64,000 nt of DNA from Photobacterium aquimaris (GTDB lineage: Bacteria; Pseudomonadota; Gammaproteobacteria; Enterobacterales; Vibrionaceae). The notes under the pieces were generated by a model that made no database searches, was not told where the DNA came from, and worked only from the letters and a program-made list of their open reading frames with translations. Both the position numbers and the translations under genes were made by a program. The first letter of the stretch is position 1, and the number at the start of each line of letters is the position of its first letter. Shown here one piece after another: positions 9,865 to 19,522 of this stretch. Where the stretch lies: contig NZ_MSCC01000001.1 of assembly GCF_002954455.1 (NCBI RefSeq), forward strand, positions 2,357,614-2,421,613, written 5' to 3'.

Positions 9865-10659
9865 ATGAAAAAAATCACCATCAACGATCTACTGTCATGG
9901 AAGCAAGAAGGTCGTAAATTTGCATCAGTAACAGCATATGACGCAAGCTTTGCTCAATTATTTGAGCAACAAAATATGCCGGTTATGTTAGTAGGCGATT
10001 CATTAGGCATGGTTCTCCAAGGCCGAAATGACACCCTACCTGTAACCATTGATGACATCGCCTACCATACCCGTAGCGTTCGTGCAGGCAGCCCTAATTC
10101 GCTGCTAATGGCTGATATGCCATTCATGACCTTCGCAACCCCAGCACAAGCGTGTGAAAATGCCGCAAAATTAATGCGTGCCGGGGCTAACATGGTAAAA
10201 ATCGAAGGTGGCGCTTGGGTTGCTGAAACTATTTCAACCCTGACACAACGTGCAGTACCTGTCTGTGCCCATCTTGGTTTAACCCCTCAATCTGTCAATA
10301 TTTTTGGCGGTTATAAAGTTCAAGGCCGCAATTTGGATCAAGCTGAGACCATGGTAAATGATGCCATTACTCTCGCTAAAGCTGGTGCCCAAATCATCGT
10401 ATTGGAATGTGTTCCAGCAAGCCTTGCTGAACGTATTACCAAGGCGGTGGATGTGCCTGTAATTGGTATCGGTGCGGGTAATGCGACTGATGGCCAAATA
10501 CTGGTTATGCACGACATGTTTGGTATTTCTGCAAACTATATGCCGAAGTTCTCTAAGAACTTCCTTGCAGAAACTGGCGATATGCGTGCTGCGGTTACTA
10601 AATACATTGAAGATGTTGAGTCTGGTGCATTTCCAGGGTCTCAACATACCTTTGAATAA
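9865..10659 (+). CDS. panB: 3-methyl-2-oxobutanoate hydroxymethyltransferase
   Basis: First committed step of pantothenate synthesis: it transfers a hydroxymethyl group from methylene-THF to alpha-ketoisovalerate. The 264-aa TIM-barrel protein shows [26 protein letters not shown] and the IGIGAG motif near the C-terminus. A good Shine-Dalgarno sequence (GAGGAAGAAG) precedes the start. It is followed 10 bp later by panC, the next gene of the pathway that feeds coenzyme A; coaE for the last CoA step lies elsewhere in this window. Confidence 0.97.
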   Translation: MKKITINDLLSWKQEGRKFASVTAYDASFAQLFEQQNMPVMLVGDSLGMVLQGRNDTLPVTIDDIAYHTRSVRAGSPNSLLMADMPFMTFATPAQACENAAKLMRAGANMVKIEGGAWVAETISTLTQRAVPVCAHLGLTPQSVNIFGGYKVQGRNLDQAETMVNDAITLAKAGAQIIVLECVPASLAERITKAVDVPVIGIGAGNATDGQILVMHDMFGISANYMPKFSKNFLAETGDMRAAVTKYIEDVESGAFPGSQHTFE

Positions 10660-10669
10660 GGAATAAGAG

Positions 10670-11563
10670 ATGCAAACATTCGCCGAGATTGCCCAACTAA
10701 GAGAGCAGATTACGACATGGCGCCGCGCTGGTCGTCGAATTGCCTTTGTTCCAACCATGGGTAACTTGCATGAAGGCCATCTTACGTTAATGCGTAAAGC
10801 CCGTAAGCATGCCGATGTTGTTGTTGCGAGTATTTTTGTTAATCCAATGCAATTTGAGAAAGCAGAAGATTTAACCAATTATCCTCGTACTCTTGAACAA
10901 GATATTGCTAAATTACAACAACAAAATATGGTGGATGTAGTCTTTACTCCAACCCCAGAAATCATGTATCCAGCCGGTCTTAACAACCAAACGTTCATCG
11001 ACGTGCCTGGATTATCGACTATTTTAGAAGGTGAATTACGTCCGGGTCACTTTCGTGGCGTCGCAACCATCGTCAATAAACTGTTTAACATTGTTCAGCC
11101 TGATGTGGCTTGCTTTGGCGAAAAAGATTACCAACAATTGGCGCTTATTCGTCAAATGGTGATTGATTTAGCGATGGATATTAAGATTGTTGGCGTGCCA
11201 ACTGTACGCGAAATGGATGGCTTAGCCATGAGTTCACGCAATGGTAATCTAACCGTTGATGAACGCCAGCGTGCACCTGTTTTAGCCCGTACAATGCGTT
11301 GGATCAGCAGCCAAATGCGTGGTGGTCGTAGTGACTATGACGAATTAATTGTTGATGCTAACGATCAATTACGTGCCGCAGGCCTGCAACCCGATAAAAG
11401 CTTTATTCGCGATGCTGTGACTTTATTACCGATTACTGACACCACTCAACAAGCCGTTATTCTGATGTCTGCTCAGTTAGGTAAAGCACGTTTAATCGAC
11501 AATCAAGTAGTAGATTTATCTCCTGCTGTAACGGTTGAAGAAGAAGTCGCTGAAGCAAATTAA
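10670..11563 (+). CDS. panC: Pantothenate synthetase
   Basis: Condenses pantoate and beta-alanine using ATP to make pantothenate. Family motifs are [17 protein letters not shown] (with the HIGH-like HEGH), the [15 protein letters not shown] block, FGEKDYQQL and the MSSRN segment. At 297 aa it is about 14 residues longer than the E. coli enzyme because of an acidic C-terminal tail rich in Glu, Val and Ala. It is the last gene of the pcnB-folK-panBC operon and ends at a bidirectional terminator. Confidence 0.97.
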   Translation: MQTFAEIAQLREQITTWRRAGRRIAFVPTMGNLHEGHLTLMRKARKHADVVVASIFVNPMQFEKAEDLTNYPRTLEQDIAKLQQQNMVDVVFTPTPEIMYPAGLNNQTFIDVPGLSTILEGELRPGHFRGVATIVNKLFNIVQPDVACFGEKDYQQLALIRQMVIDLAMDIKIVGVPTVREMDGLAMSSRNGNLTVDERQRAPVLARTMRWISSQMRGGRSDYDELIVDANDQLRAAGLQPDKSFIRDAVTLLPITDTTQQAVILMSAQLGKARLIDNQVVDLSPAVTVEEEVAEAN

Positions 11564-11580
11564 TTGCTAAACGTCGACTA

Positions 11581-11622
11581 AAAAATACCGCTCGTTAGTT
11601 ATTAACGCGCGGTATTTTTTTA
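11581..11622. terminator. Bidirectional terminator between panC and yadH
   Basis: AAAATACCGC (11582-11591) pairs with GCGGTATTTT (11609-11618). There are T runs on both strands, and the two genes converge on it. Confidence 0.85.
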
Positions 11623-11644
11623 ACTGTTGCTATTGGAATAACGC

Positions 11645-12415
11645 TTATGAACGCAAACCAATACCACGCGAAATCAAATAATAAGCCACACTATAAAGCG
11701 CAATAACAAACACACTTAATACTGCAAACGATGTCCCAATACCAACATCAGACACCCCAAGAAAACCATAGCGGAAAGCGTTAACCATATACACAATCGG
11801 GTTAACCTTTGACACCATTTGCCACACTTCTGGTAGCAAATTAATCGAATAAAACACGCCACCTAAGTAAGTTAAAGGTGTTAGAACAAAGGTTGGAATA
11901 ATACTAATATCATCAAAAGTACGCGCAAAAATAGCGTTAATTAATCCACCCAGTGAGAACACAATTGAGGTCATTACTACCGTCGCAACAATCACCCACA
12001 AATGAGCAATATTGAGTGACACAAATAGTAGTGATACTACAGATACTATCAAACCAACCCCTAGCCCGCGTAATACACCACCGCCAACATAGCCAGCAAT
12101 AATAATATAGTTAGGCACTGGAGCGACTAATAACTCTTCGATATTATGTTGAAATTTAGCACTAAAAAAGGAGGAAGCAACATTGGAATAAGAGTTGGTG
12201 ATCACCGACATCATGATCAATCCGGGCACAATATATTCCATGTAACTAAAGCCTTCCATATCCCCAATACGCTTACCAATTAGATTACCAAAGATAATAA
12301 AATACAGCGTCATAGTGATCGCAGGCGGAACCAATGTTTGCACCCAGATCCGTGTAAAACGGTGGATCTCTTTAGTAATTAAACTTTTGAATGCAATCCA
12401 ATATTGTCTTTTCAT
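11645..12415 (-). CDS. yadH: ABC-2 type transporter permease YadH
   Basis: Six-helix membrane subunit of an exporter whose substrate is unknown. The 256-aa sequence follows E. coli YadH very closely (KEIHRFTRIWVQTLVPP, NIEELLVAPVPNYII, VPTFVLTPLTYLGGVFYS). This is the ABC-2 permease family used for drug, polysaccharide or lipid export. It lies 19 bp downstream of its ATPase partner, and the two surely form one transporter. Confidence 0.94.
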   Translation of the reverse strand: MKRQYWIAFKSLITKEIHRFTRIWVQTLVPPAITMTLYFIIFGNLIGKRIGDMEGFSYMEYIVPGLIMMSVITNSYSNVASSFFSAKFQHNIEELLVAPVPNYIIIAGYVGGGVLRGLGVGLIVSVVSLLFVSLNIAHLWVIVATVVMTSIVFSLGGLINAIFARTFDDISIIPTFVLTPLTYLGGVFYSINLLPEVWQMVSKVNPIVYMVNAFRYGFLGVSDVGIGTSFAVLSVFVIALYSVAYYLISRGIGLRS

Positions 12416-12434
12416 TTATAATTATCCACCACGA

Positions 12435-13349
12435 CTATGCTTGATCTTTGTTGACTAAGTTAACAAACAATTCTTCTAAACGATTACTTTTATTTCGCAT
12501 TGAACGCACCATCACCCCTTGGGCTGTTAGCGCACTAAAGACACGGTTTAAGTCATCACCTTTGTTAAGATCCACTTCTAAAGTCGTGCTATCAATTAAG
12601 CGACATGACCCAATATCCAACGTCGGTGTTACTGCTGTAGTATCAATATCTAAAATAAAGGTTTCTAATTCAAGTTGGCTCAATAATGCTTTCATTGAGG
12701 TATGCTCAACTAATTCACCATGATTAATAATGCCAATATTTCGACACAACATTTCCGCTTCTTCAAGATAGTGAGTGGTTAAAATAATGGTCACCCCTTC
12801 TTGATTGATACGCTGCAAAAATGTCCACATCGAACGCCGTAATTCAATATCAACTCCAGCGGTTGGCTCATCTAAAATCAATAATTTTGGTTCATGCATT
12901 AATGCGCGTGCAATCATTAAACGGCGCTTCATACCACCAGAAAGATTACGCGCACGATCATGACGCTTGCCCCACAAATCTAACTGGGTTAAATATTTTT
13001 CAGCACGCTGTTTTGCCAGTGGGCGTTCAACCCCATAAAAACCAGCTTGGTTAACCACAATCTGCTCTACGGTTTCAAACGGATTAAAGTTAAATTCTTG
13101 CGGCACTAAGCCAAGTTGATTTTTAGCATCCACCTTTTGAGTATCAAGGTCATAGCCAAAAATACTGACTGAACCTGAGGTTTTATTGACTAACGAGCTG
13201 ATAATGCCGATAGTAGTCGATTTACCCGCACCATTAGGGCCTAGCAACGCAAAAAAATCACCTTGCTCGACATTAAGGCTCATATTTTTCAGCGCCTTGA
13301 CGCCGCCTTTGTAAGTTTTACTTACATTTTTTATTTCTAAAGCATTCAT
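12435..13349 (-). CDS. yadG: ABC transporter ATP-binding protein YadG
   Basis: ATPase subunit for the YadH permease. It has the Walker A motif GPNGAGKST, the Q-loop GLVPQEF, the signature LSGGMKRR and the Walker B motif LLILDEPTAGVD, with the switch His in TTHYLEEAE. I start at ATG 13349 (MNALEIKNVSKTYKGG), because the 14 residues of the longer frame have no counterpart in the family. This gives 304 aa. The last 80 or so residues form a small C-terminal domain often found in this subgroup. The gene is divergent from can. Confidence 0.93.
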   Translation of the reverse strand: MNALEIKNVSKTYKGGVKALKNMSLNVEQGDFFALLGPNGAGKSTTIGIISSLVNKTSGSVSIFGYDLDTQKVDAKNQLGLVPQEFNFNPFETVEQIVVNQAGFYGVERPLAKQRAEKYLTQLDLWGKRHDRARNLSGGMKRRLMIARALMHEPKLLILDEPTAGVDIELRRSMWTFLQRINQEGVTIILTTHYLEEAEMLCRNIGIINHGELVEHTSMKALLSQLELETFILDIDTTAVTPTLDIGSCRLIDSTTLEVDLNKGDDLNRVFSALTAQGVMVRSMRNKSNRLEELFVNLVNKDQA

Positions 13350-13467
13350 TATATGCAATCTTTCTGTTAAATATTTATAGGCTAGTGACAAAACGCTAAC
13401 AACTAATCCGATTTGCTATCAGCGCAGCTTGTGTATAGTAAGGAACATATTAATATAAGGTATTATC

Positions 13468-14151
13468 ATGGCAGATATAAAGCAGCTCTTTGCAAACAAC
13501 CTCTCATGGTCAGAGAACATTAAGGATGAAGATCCAGAGTTTTTCTCTCACCTTGCAGAAGCGCAACATCCACAATATCTTTGGATCGGCTGTTCTGACA
13601 GTCGCGTGCCAGCGGAACGTCTTACCGGTTTAACCTCTGGTGAATTGTTCGTACACCGTAATGTAGCTAACCAAGTTATTCATACCGACTTAAACTGTTT
13701 ATCTGTGGTTCAGTATGCAGTTGATGTACTGAAAGTTAAACATATCATCATTTGTGGCCACTATGGCTGTGGTGGTGTGACTGCGGCAATAGAAAATCCA
13801 CCACTCGGTCTTATTAATAATTGGTTATTACATATTCGCGATCTGTATCTAAAACATCGCTCAGACCTTGGTAGCCTACCACGTGAAAAGTGGGATGATA
13901 AATTATGTGAGATTAACGTCGCTTCACAAGTTTACCATCTCGGCAATTCTACTATCATGCAACAAGCATGGGAGCGTGGCCAAGAAGTTAAAATTCACGG
14001 TTGGATTTATGGTACCAGCAATGGCATTTTAAAAGATCTTGGCGTTACTGCTACTAGTCGTGAAAGCCTTGAAGTTGCTTATCAAGCAGCAATGTCATCA
14101 TTATTGCCGCCGCTTGAACAACAATTACAGCAGCTAGAAAACAATAAATAA
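13468..14151 (+). CDS. can: Beta-class carbonic anhydrase
   Basis: Interconverts CO2 and bicarbonate for carboxylation reactions and pH balance. Zinc ligands Cys42, His98 and Cys101 and the catalytic dyad Asp44-Arg46 sit at the same positions as in E. coli Can. The 227-aa protein is normal in length and AAGG precedes the start. It stands next to hpt and yadGH, the same set as in E. coli, and shares a bidirectional terminator with hpt. Confidence 0.97.
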   Translation: MADIKQLFANNLSWSENIKDEDPEFFSHLAEAQHPQYLWIGCSDSRVPAERLTGLTSGELFVHRNVANQVIHTDLNCLSVVQYAVDVLKVKHIIICGHYGCGGVTAAIENPPLGLINNWLLHIRDLYLKHRSDLGSLPREKWDDKLCEINVASQVYHLGNSTIMQQAWERGQEVKIHGWIYGTSNGILKDLGVTATSRESLEVAYQAAMSSLLPPLEQQLQQLENNK

Positions 14152-14158
14152 CAGCCAT

Positions 14159-14193
14159 AAAAAAAGCGGCCACCATAAGGTGGCCGCTTTTTT
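14159..14193. terminator. Bidirectional terminator between can and hpt
   Basis: AAAAAAGCGGCCACC and its exact complement flank an ATAA loop. It works for both convergent genes. Confidence 0.92.
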
Positions 14194-14198
14194 GATTG

Positions 14199-14732
14199 TT
14201 ATTCTGCGTCTGGAATAACTTTACCAATAAACGGTAAATGACGGTATTTTTGTGCGTAATCGATACCCACACCAACCACGAATTCATCAGGAATAATAAA
14301 GCCGTACCAATCAACCTTCACATCCACTTCACGACGTTCTGGCTTATCTAATAACGTACAGATGCTGATTGATTTAGGTTCACGTAGCGATAGAATCTCA
14401 CACACTTTACTTAGCGTATTACCAGTATCGATAATGTCTTCTACCAACAACACATCTTTACCTTTAATATCGTCATCCAAATCTTTTAGAATACGAACAT
14501 CGCGGCTACTATGCATAGTATTGCCGTAGCTTGATGCTGTCATGAAATCAACTTCATGAGGGATCTCAATCGCACGTGCTAAATCTGCCATAAAGACAAA
14601 TGAGCCACGCAGTAAGCCGACCATAACTAAATCTGTAGAGTCTTTATAATGCTCTGTGATCTGCTTTCCTAGCTCTTTGATACGTTCCTGAACATCCTGT
14701 TCAGAAATCATTACTTCGATAGTGTGCTTCAT
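14199..14732 (-). CDS. hpt: Hypoxanthine phosphoribosyltransferase
   Basis: Purine salvage: it converts hypoxanthine (and guanine less well) with PRPP to the nucleotide. The PRPP-binding motif [13 protein letters not shown] and the flexible-loop region ASSYGNTM are present. Start 14732 (MKHTIEVMI) is preceded by GGAGAA and matches E. coli; the 26 extra residues of the longer frame are unlike the family. Length is 177 aa. From memory, hpt next to the LuxR/HapR-type regulator is the usual Vibrionaceae arrangement. Confidence 0.96.
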   Translation of the reverse strand: MKHTIEVMISEQDVQERIKELGKQITEHYKDSTDLVMVGLLRGSFVFMADLARAIEIPHEVDFMTASSYGNTMHSSRDVRILKDLDDDIKGKDVLLVEDIIDTGNTLSKVCEILSLREPKSISICTLLDKPERREVDVKVDWYGFIIPDEFVVGVGIDYAQKYRHLPFIGKVIPDAE

Positions 14733-14822
14733 TTTATTCTCCATCAACGCGGCTGCGTTATTCGACTGAGGCGATATATTCCAAAGGTCATTATTGTAGC
14801 ATTCATTCATCTTAAGCGTTAT

Positions 14823-14862
14823 TTAATCAATAGTGTCCAAAATTCGAAACACTTATTGATAG
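14823..14862 (+). promoter_or_regulatory. Two inverted LitR/LuxR-type half-sites upstream of litR
   Basis: TTATTGATAG at 14853-14862 matches the LuxR-family half-site TTATTGATAA at 9 of 10 positions. Its near inverse TTAATCAATAG lies at 14823-14833. LuxR/HapR proteins are known to control their own promoters. The spacing between the half-sites is wider than in the standard palindrome, so two separate weak sites are more likely than one full operator. Confidence 0.45.
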
Positions 14863-14933
14863 TTCAGTTTGAATACACTCAGTTGCTGCTGTAGGGTTTA
14901 TGTATAAGAAATAAACATCATTATTATAAATAC

Positions 14934-14946
14934 GGCTAGGGAATTA
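14934..14946 (+). promoter_or_regulatory. litR ribosome binding site and possible Qrr pairing seed
   Basis: GGCTAGG (14934-14940) runs into the AGGGA Shine-Dalgarno sequence of litR. It is the complement of CCUAGCC, which belongs to the conserved core of Vibrio Qrr small RNAs as I remember it. Pairing there would block the ribosome. The rest of the usual 20-nt Qrr-complementary stretch is not well conserved here. Confidence 0.45.
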
Positions 14947-14952
14947 ATAATT

Positions 14953-15561
14953 ATGGATACGATTACTAAAAAACCACGCACACGCTTATCACCAGAAAAG
15001 CGCAAGCAACAGTTACTTGATTATTCAATTGAAGTTTTTTCTTGGCGTGGTATTGGCCGCGCAGGTCACGCTGATATTGCAGAAATGGCAAATGTCTCAG
15101 TAGCAACGGTGTTTAATTACTTTCCAACTCGAGAAGAATTAGTTGAGCAAGTATTAATGGAAGTTGCGACCCAATTTAATGAATTACTGACAGAATGTAT
15201 TGGGGCACCAAATAAAGCCTTACATGCGCGTTTAACTTGTATCAGCAATAACTTAATTGATGCGGTATTAGAGCAACAAGATTGGATCAAAGTGTGGTTT
15301 GAATGGAGTACATCAGTTCGCGAAGATGTATGGCCACAATTTATCGAAAGCAACCAAAAAAATCTTAAGCAAGTACAGCAGATATTTATTCAAGCAATTG
15401 ATAATAATGAAATTGTTTCAAATCGAACCCCTGAGAACTTAGCTAAAATGCTTCATGGCATGTGTTATGTGATTTACATGCAGGCTAACCAGCATCCTGA
15501 TCAAGATATTTTACGCGAACAAGCGCAAATTTATCTGCAAGTGTTAACCCCAAAAAACTAA
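14953..15561 (+). CDS. litR: TetR-family quorum-sensing master regulator of the LuxR/HapR/LitR group
   Basis: Predicted high-density regulator of the Vibrionaceae quorum-sensing cascade. The N-terminal DNA-binding region is almost the same as V. harveyi LuxR: KPRTRLSP, a helix-turn-helix at about residues 39-58 (HADIAEMANVSVATVFNYF) and the PTREELV segment. The C-terminal dimer and ligand domain retains WIKVWFEWS, VWPQF and the HG(M/I)CY stretch. The 202-aa length fits the family. It lies between hpt and the iron transporter fbpABC. Autoregulatory half-sites and a possible Qrr target lie upstream. The symbol litR is used for Photobacterium and Aliivibrio; hapR or luxR would be equal names. 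Confidence 0.95.
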   Translation: MDTITKKPRTRLSPEKRKQQLLDYSIEVFSWRGIGRAGHADIAEMANVSVATVFNYFPTREELVEQVLMEVATQFNELLTECIGAPNKALHARLTCISNNLIDAVLEQQDWIKVWFEWSTSVREDVWPQFIESNQKNLKQVQQIFIQAIDNNEIVSNRTPENLAKMLHGMCYVIYMQANQHPDQDILREQAQIYLQVLTPKN

Positions 15562-15576
15562 TTTAGTGCCAATTAA

Positions 15577-15612
15577 AACCCGCAAGGCTTAGTGTTAATA
15601 AGCCTTTTGGGT
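15577..15612. terminator. Probable terminator between litR and fbpC
   Basis: AAGGCTT and AAGCCTT, extended by ACCC and GGGT with a small internal mismatch, form a hairpin between the convergent genes. The T run is short on both strands. Confidence 0.5.
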
Positions 15613-15614
15613 CG

Positions 15615-16655
15615 TTAAGCAGTTGCGAAAATAACCGGCTGATGCGGCGTAACACTGACCGTTACTCGCTGACCGACATTCAATAGTAAATTAGAATTAA
15701 TAACTAATTTATGTCCTTCAAACTCAACAATATAACGGCAGCTATCACCCATAAACTGCTGCTCAATAATTACCGCTAAACCATTATTCTCAGGCATCAC
15801 CGTTAAATGCTGTGGCCGTAGTAACCAATCCACATCTGTAGCCAGCGCCAATTTTTGCTGCGCCGCTAATGCTAACTCACCAAATGGTGTATTTAACTGC
15901 TGATTAGCCGTAACAGTGGCAGGTAAATAAGAGCCGACACCTAAAAACTCCGCCACAAAGCGACTACTTGGCTGGTAATAAAGCTCAGTTGCCGTACCAA
16001 ATTGTTCAATCACACCATGATTCATTACCGCCATTTTATCTGCAAAGGCAAAAGCCTCTTCACGACTATGAGTAACAAAGATAGCGGTCACACCTTGGTC
16101 TTTAAATATCTGTCTAATATCTCGAATCAAACTGTGACGAACTTGAGTATCAATATTAGAAAACGGCTCATCTAATAATATCAAATCCGGCTCGTTGGCT
16201 AACGCGCGTGCAATTGCCACTCGCTGCTGTTGACCGCCAGAGAGTTGATGTGGATAACGATCATCAAGTTCAGTTAAATGCACCAGTGCTAACATTTGCT
16301 GAATTTTGGCTGTTACACGGGCTTTATCCCAATGACGCAAACCAAAAGCAATATTTTCAGCCACTGTTAAATGCGGAAATAACGCGTAATCTTGAAATAT
16401 CATTCCGATATTTCGTTGCTCGGGTGGCAAGCACAGCGACTGATCAACAATGCTACGATCATTGATCGCGATGCTACCCTGAGTCAGCGGTAATAACCCT
16501 GCAATCGCTTTCAATAATGTGGTTTTGCCACAACCACTGGCGCCAAGCAAACACACGATTTCACCACGCTCAACCGCTAACGATAAGTCTTGTAATATCG
16601 GCTGCCCATGGTAGCTACAACTAAGTTCGGTGACAGACAATGCATGTTTCATCAA
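15615..16655 (-). CDS. fbpC: Ferric iron ABC transporter, ATP-binding protein
   Basis: ATPase of the periplasmic binding protein-dependent Fe3+ importer. It has the Walker A motif GASGCGKTT, the signature LSGGQQQRVAIARAL, the Walker B motif LILLDEPFSNID and the switch His in VTHSREEAFAFAD. A C-terminal regulatory domain with the beta-strand pattern of the spermidine/iron importer family follows (about residues 245-346). The start overlaps the end of fbpB by 4 bp (ATGA), so translation is coupled. Confidence 0.95.
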   Translation of the reverse strand: MMKHALSVTELSCSYHGQPILQDLSLAVERGEIVCLLGASGCGKTTLLKAIAGLLPLTQGSIAINDRSIVDQSLCLPPEQRNIGMIFQDYALFPHLTVAENIAFGLRHWDKARVTAKIQQMLALVHLTELDDRYPHQLSGGQQQRVAIARALANEPDLILLDEPFSNIDTQVRHSLIRDIRQIFKDQGVTAIFVTHSREEAFAFADKMAVMNHGVIEQFGTATELYYQPSSRFVAEFLGVGSYLPATVTANQQLNTPFGELALAAQQKLALATDVDWLLRPQHLTVMPENNGLAVIIEQQFMGDSCRYIVEFEGHKLVINSNLLLNVGQRVTVSVTPHQPVIFATA

Positions 16656-18280
16656 TGTTTTTGCTCCAAAGAACGGTTAACCATCACCAACGGAATCAAG
16701 CCGACGATGACCAATAAAATCGCTGGAAAAGCGGCAACTTCTAATTGCTCATCAGAGGCGAAGTTAAATACATAAGTGGCTAAAGTTTCAAAATTAAACG
16801 GGCGTAATAATATTGCAGCATTAAGCTCTTTCATTGATTCAATAAACACCAGCAAGCCTGCAATTAAGCAACCGCGACGAATCAATGGTAAATGCACTTT
16901 GCGTAACATCGCTGTCGATGCATAGCCCATGGTTTTAGCTGCCATGTCTAATGATGGTGGAATTTTAACTAAACTACTTTCAATACTACCGATAGCAACC
17001 GCAGCAAATCGCACCACAAAAGCAAAAATAATCGCAAACATAGTGCCAGAAAAAATCAGTCCTGGGCGGTCCAGATCTAAACTTCGTGCAACATCATTAA
17101 CCAAGTGATCAGCACTGGTGAGCGGGATCATCACTCCAATCGCCAATACTGTACCCGGTACAGCATAACCTAATGATGCTAATCGCATCGGTACAGTGCT
17201 AATACTGCTGCTGTCTAAGCGCTGATAAAAATTAACTATCAAGGCTAATAACACCGCAAATATCGCCGCTGCCAACGACACCATTAAGCTGTTTAAACTA
17301 TAATTCTTAAATTGCTCGGTCCAGCTTTGAGCAAAGTAATCGATCGCGTAAACAACCAATTGCAGCATCGGTAACAAAAATGCACAACCGACTAATCCCC
17401 AACACCAACCAACAGCTAACCATTTCTTCCAACCTGTAAGTTGATATTTAGTGTGGCTATCATTACCGCATTGCTGTTGAAACATTTTTTGTTTACGACG
17501 ACTAAAACGTTCACTACTGATTAGTAATAAAATCACCAGTAACATAATCGCGGAAATTTTAGCGGCCGCATTAAGATTAGAATAGCCAAGCCAAGTGTCA
17601 TAAACCGCAGTCGTCAGCGTATTTAAGGCAAAGTAGCTCACAGTACCAAAGTCACCTAACGCTTCCATCGCCACTAATGACACCCCAACCGCAATCGCAG
17701 GGCGAGCTAAAGGTAATGAAATTCGGCGAAAACTTTGCCACGGCGAACAACCTAACAAACGTGCAGATTGAAGCAGGTTATTACTTTGCTCCATGAACGT
17801 GGCGCGAACTAACAAATACACATAAGGATAAAGCACTAAAGCAAGAACAAAACATGCGCCCCATAGCGAGCGTAAATCAGGAAACCAATAATCGCTAACA
17901 TGTTGCCAACCAAAGAGTTCACGCAGCCAAATTTGAATTGGGCCAGCGTAATCAAACCAATGGGTATAAAGGTAGCCAACAATATAACCGGGCATTGCAA
18001 GGGGTAGAATAAGTGCCCATTGAAGTATTCTTTCACCAGGTAAACGGCACATTGCCATTAACCACGCACAAGGAAGCCCAAACACTAACGTCAGTAATAC
18101 CGTACCAACCACCAGCCCAAGAGTATTTAATGCGTAGGTAGACATCACTGTATTCATCAAGTGCGAGAACACTTGATCAGAGTTACCCATGGCGGTAATG
18201 AATATAGCGATAATCGGCAATACTAATAGCGAACCTAATAACCAGCTGCTAATTCGCCAAAATAAAAACTTTTCTTTCAT
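16652..18280 (-). CDS. fbpB: Ferric iron ABC transporter, fused permease
   Basis: A 542-aa permease made of two homologous halves, each of about six helices, with an EAA-type loop in each half that docks the ATPase (regions around RLLGCSPWQSFRRISLP and AKTMGYASTAMLRKVHLP). This fused architecture is typical of FbpB. It moves Fe3+ delivered by FbpA across the inner membrane. The start is preceded only by a weak Shine-Dalgarno sequence. A hairpin in the 171-bp gap to fbpA probably lowers its expression relative to the binding protein. Confidence 0.95.
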   Translation of the reverse strand: MKEKFLFWRISSWLLGSLLVLPIIAIFITAMGNSDQVFSHLMNTVMSTYALNTLGLVVGTVLLTLVFGLPCAWLMAMCRLPGERILQWALILPLAMPGYIVGYLYTHWFDYAGPIQIWLRELFGWQHVSDYWFPDLRSLWGACFVLALVLYPYVYLLVRATFMEQSNNLLQSARLLGCSPWQSFRRISLPLARPAIAVGVSLVAMEALGDFGTVSYFALNTLTTAVYDTWLGYSNLNAAAKISAIMLLVILLLISSERFSRRKQKMFQQQCGNDSHTKYQLTGWKKWLAVGWCWGLVGCAFLLPMLQLVVYAIDYFAQSWTEQFKNYSLNSLMVSLAAAIFAVLLALIVNFYQRLDSSSISTVPMRLASLGYAVPGTVLAIGVMIPLTSADHLVNDVARSLDLDRPGLIFSGTMFAIIFAFVVRFAAVAIGSIESSLVKIPPSLDMAAKTMGYASTAMLRKVHLPLIRRGCLIAGLLVFIESMKELNAAILLRPFNFETLATYVFNFASDEQLEVAAFPAILLVIVGLIPLVMVNRSLEQKH

Positions 18281-18413
18281 TTACTACTACTTAGTACGTT
18301 TTTCAATATATTCAAGCCTGCATTATCAGGCCACTTTGTCAGTAAATATATTCACTGTCAGCAAGGCATGAGAAGCTACCACAACTTATTGCAAAATAGA
18401 CTAAGTTAAACTG

Positions 18414-18440
18414 AAAAATGGGGCTTAACGCCCCATTTAT
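18414..18440 (-). terminator. Terminator/attenuator hairpin between fbpA and fbpB
   Basis: On the minus strand AAATGGGGC pairs with GCCCCATTT around GTTAA and runs into TTTT. It lies just after the fbpA stop, inside the operon, so it may act as a partial terminator that gives more FbpA than FbpBC. Confidence 0.75.
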
Positions 18441-18451
18441 TTTGTAACTAA

Positions 18452-19465
18452 TTACAGATCAAACTTCACTTCATCTAGTAGTTTGATTGCAGCTTGATGA
18501 TATTGAGCAACCTCATCAAGTGAGACATCATCGGCTTTAAACTCACCCCATGATGCAACTAATTCAGAGCGCTTAACACCCGCTTTAACTGGGTATTCAT
18601 AGTTCACTTCAGCATACATTTGCTGTGCGGCAGTTGCAGTCAAGAATTCCATTAATTTCAATGCATTATCTTTATTAGGTGCGTACTTCGCCATTGCCAT
18701 ACCGCTGACGTTAACGTGTGTACCGTTACCTTGTTGACCTGGGAAGTTAATCTCAACCGCTTCAGCCCATGCTTTTTGGTTTGGATCGTTAACCATTTTG
18801 CCAAGGTAGTAGCTATTACCAATTGCTATATCACATAAACCTTCTTTAACCGCTTGTACTTGACCGCGATCGTTACCTTGAGGCTTACGCGCTAAGTTGG
18901 CTTTTACACCTTCTAGCCATGTTTTAGTTTCAGCTTCGCCGTTATGGGCAATCATTGCTGATACCAGTGATACGTTGTATGGGTGCTTACCTGAGCGAGT
19001 ACAAAGTTTACCTTTCCACTCAGGTTTTGCTAAATCGCTGTAATCAAAAGAAGCTGGTAATTTACCAACACGATCTTTTGATGAATAGACATTACGAGAA
19101 CGCAGTGTTAGTGCAAACCACTCGTCTTCATTATCACGAAATTGTGCAGGAATATTAGCATCAATAATTTTACTATCTACTGGCTGAACCAGCTTCTTGT
19201 CAGACAACTCAACCAAACGACTAATATCGGTCGTTAATACTACGTCTGCAGGGCTGTATTCACCTTCTTGCTGTAATTTTTCAGCAATACCCGCTTTAGC
19301 AAACTTAACGTTAACTTTAATACCTGTTTCTTTAGTGAACTCATTAAACATTGGTTCAACAAGGAAAGGCTGACGGTACGAGTAAACGTTAACTTCTTCA
19401 GCAGCAGTAGCGACTTGAGGTGCAGCTAAGCCAAATAGAACTGCTGTAGCTAAAAGTTTCTTCAT
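18452..19465 (-). CDS. fbpA: Periplasmic ferric iron-binding protein
   Basis: Captures Fe3+ in the periplasm for FbpBC. The signal peptide is residues 1-21 or 22 (MKKLLATAVL..., cleavage near ATA-AEE), followed by the mature start EEVNVYSYRQPFL. Tyr219-Tyr220 in GNSYYLGKM are the adjacent iron-coordinating tyrosines of this family. The protein is 337 aa. A Fur-like box and a TATAAT promoter lie just upstream, consistent with induction under iron limitation. Confidence 0.96.
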   Translation of the reverse strand: MKKLLATAVLFGLAAPQVATAAEEVNVYSYRQPFLVEPMFNEFTKETGIKVNVKFAKAGIAEKLQQEGEYSPADVVLTTDISRLVELSDKKLVQPVDSKIIDANIPAQFRDNEDEWFALTLRSRNVYSSKDRVGKLPASFDYSDLAKPEWKGKLCTRSGKHPYNVSLVSAMIAHNGEAETKTWLEGVKANLARKPQGNDRGQVQAVKEGLCDIAIGNSYYLGKMVNDPNQKAWAEAVEINFPGQQGNGTHVNVSGMAMAKYAPNKDNALKLMEFLTATAAQQMYAEVNYEYPVKAGVKRSELVASWGEFKADDVSLDEVAQYHQAAIKLLDEVKFDL

Positions 19466-19487
19466 TGCTAAATCCCTTAATGCAAAA

Positions 19488-19506
19488 TGTAATGATAATG
19501 TTTCTC
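19488..19506 (-). promoter_or_regulatory. Fur-like operator upstream of fbpA
   Basis: Read on the minus strand, the 19 bases GAGAAACATTATCATTACA match the Fur consensus at about 13 positions, with a strong right half (ATTATCATTA without the first base change). It sits just downstream of a perfect -10 hexamer TATAAT (19523-19528), where Fur would block transcription of fbpABC. Confidence 0.6.
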
Positions 19507-19522
19507 AATTAGATTAATGCAG

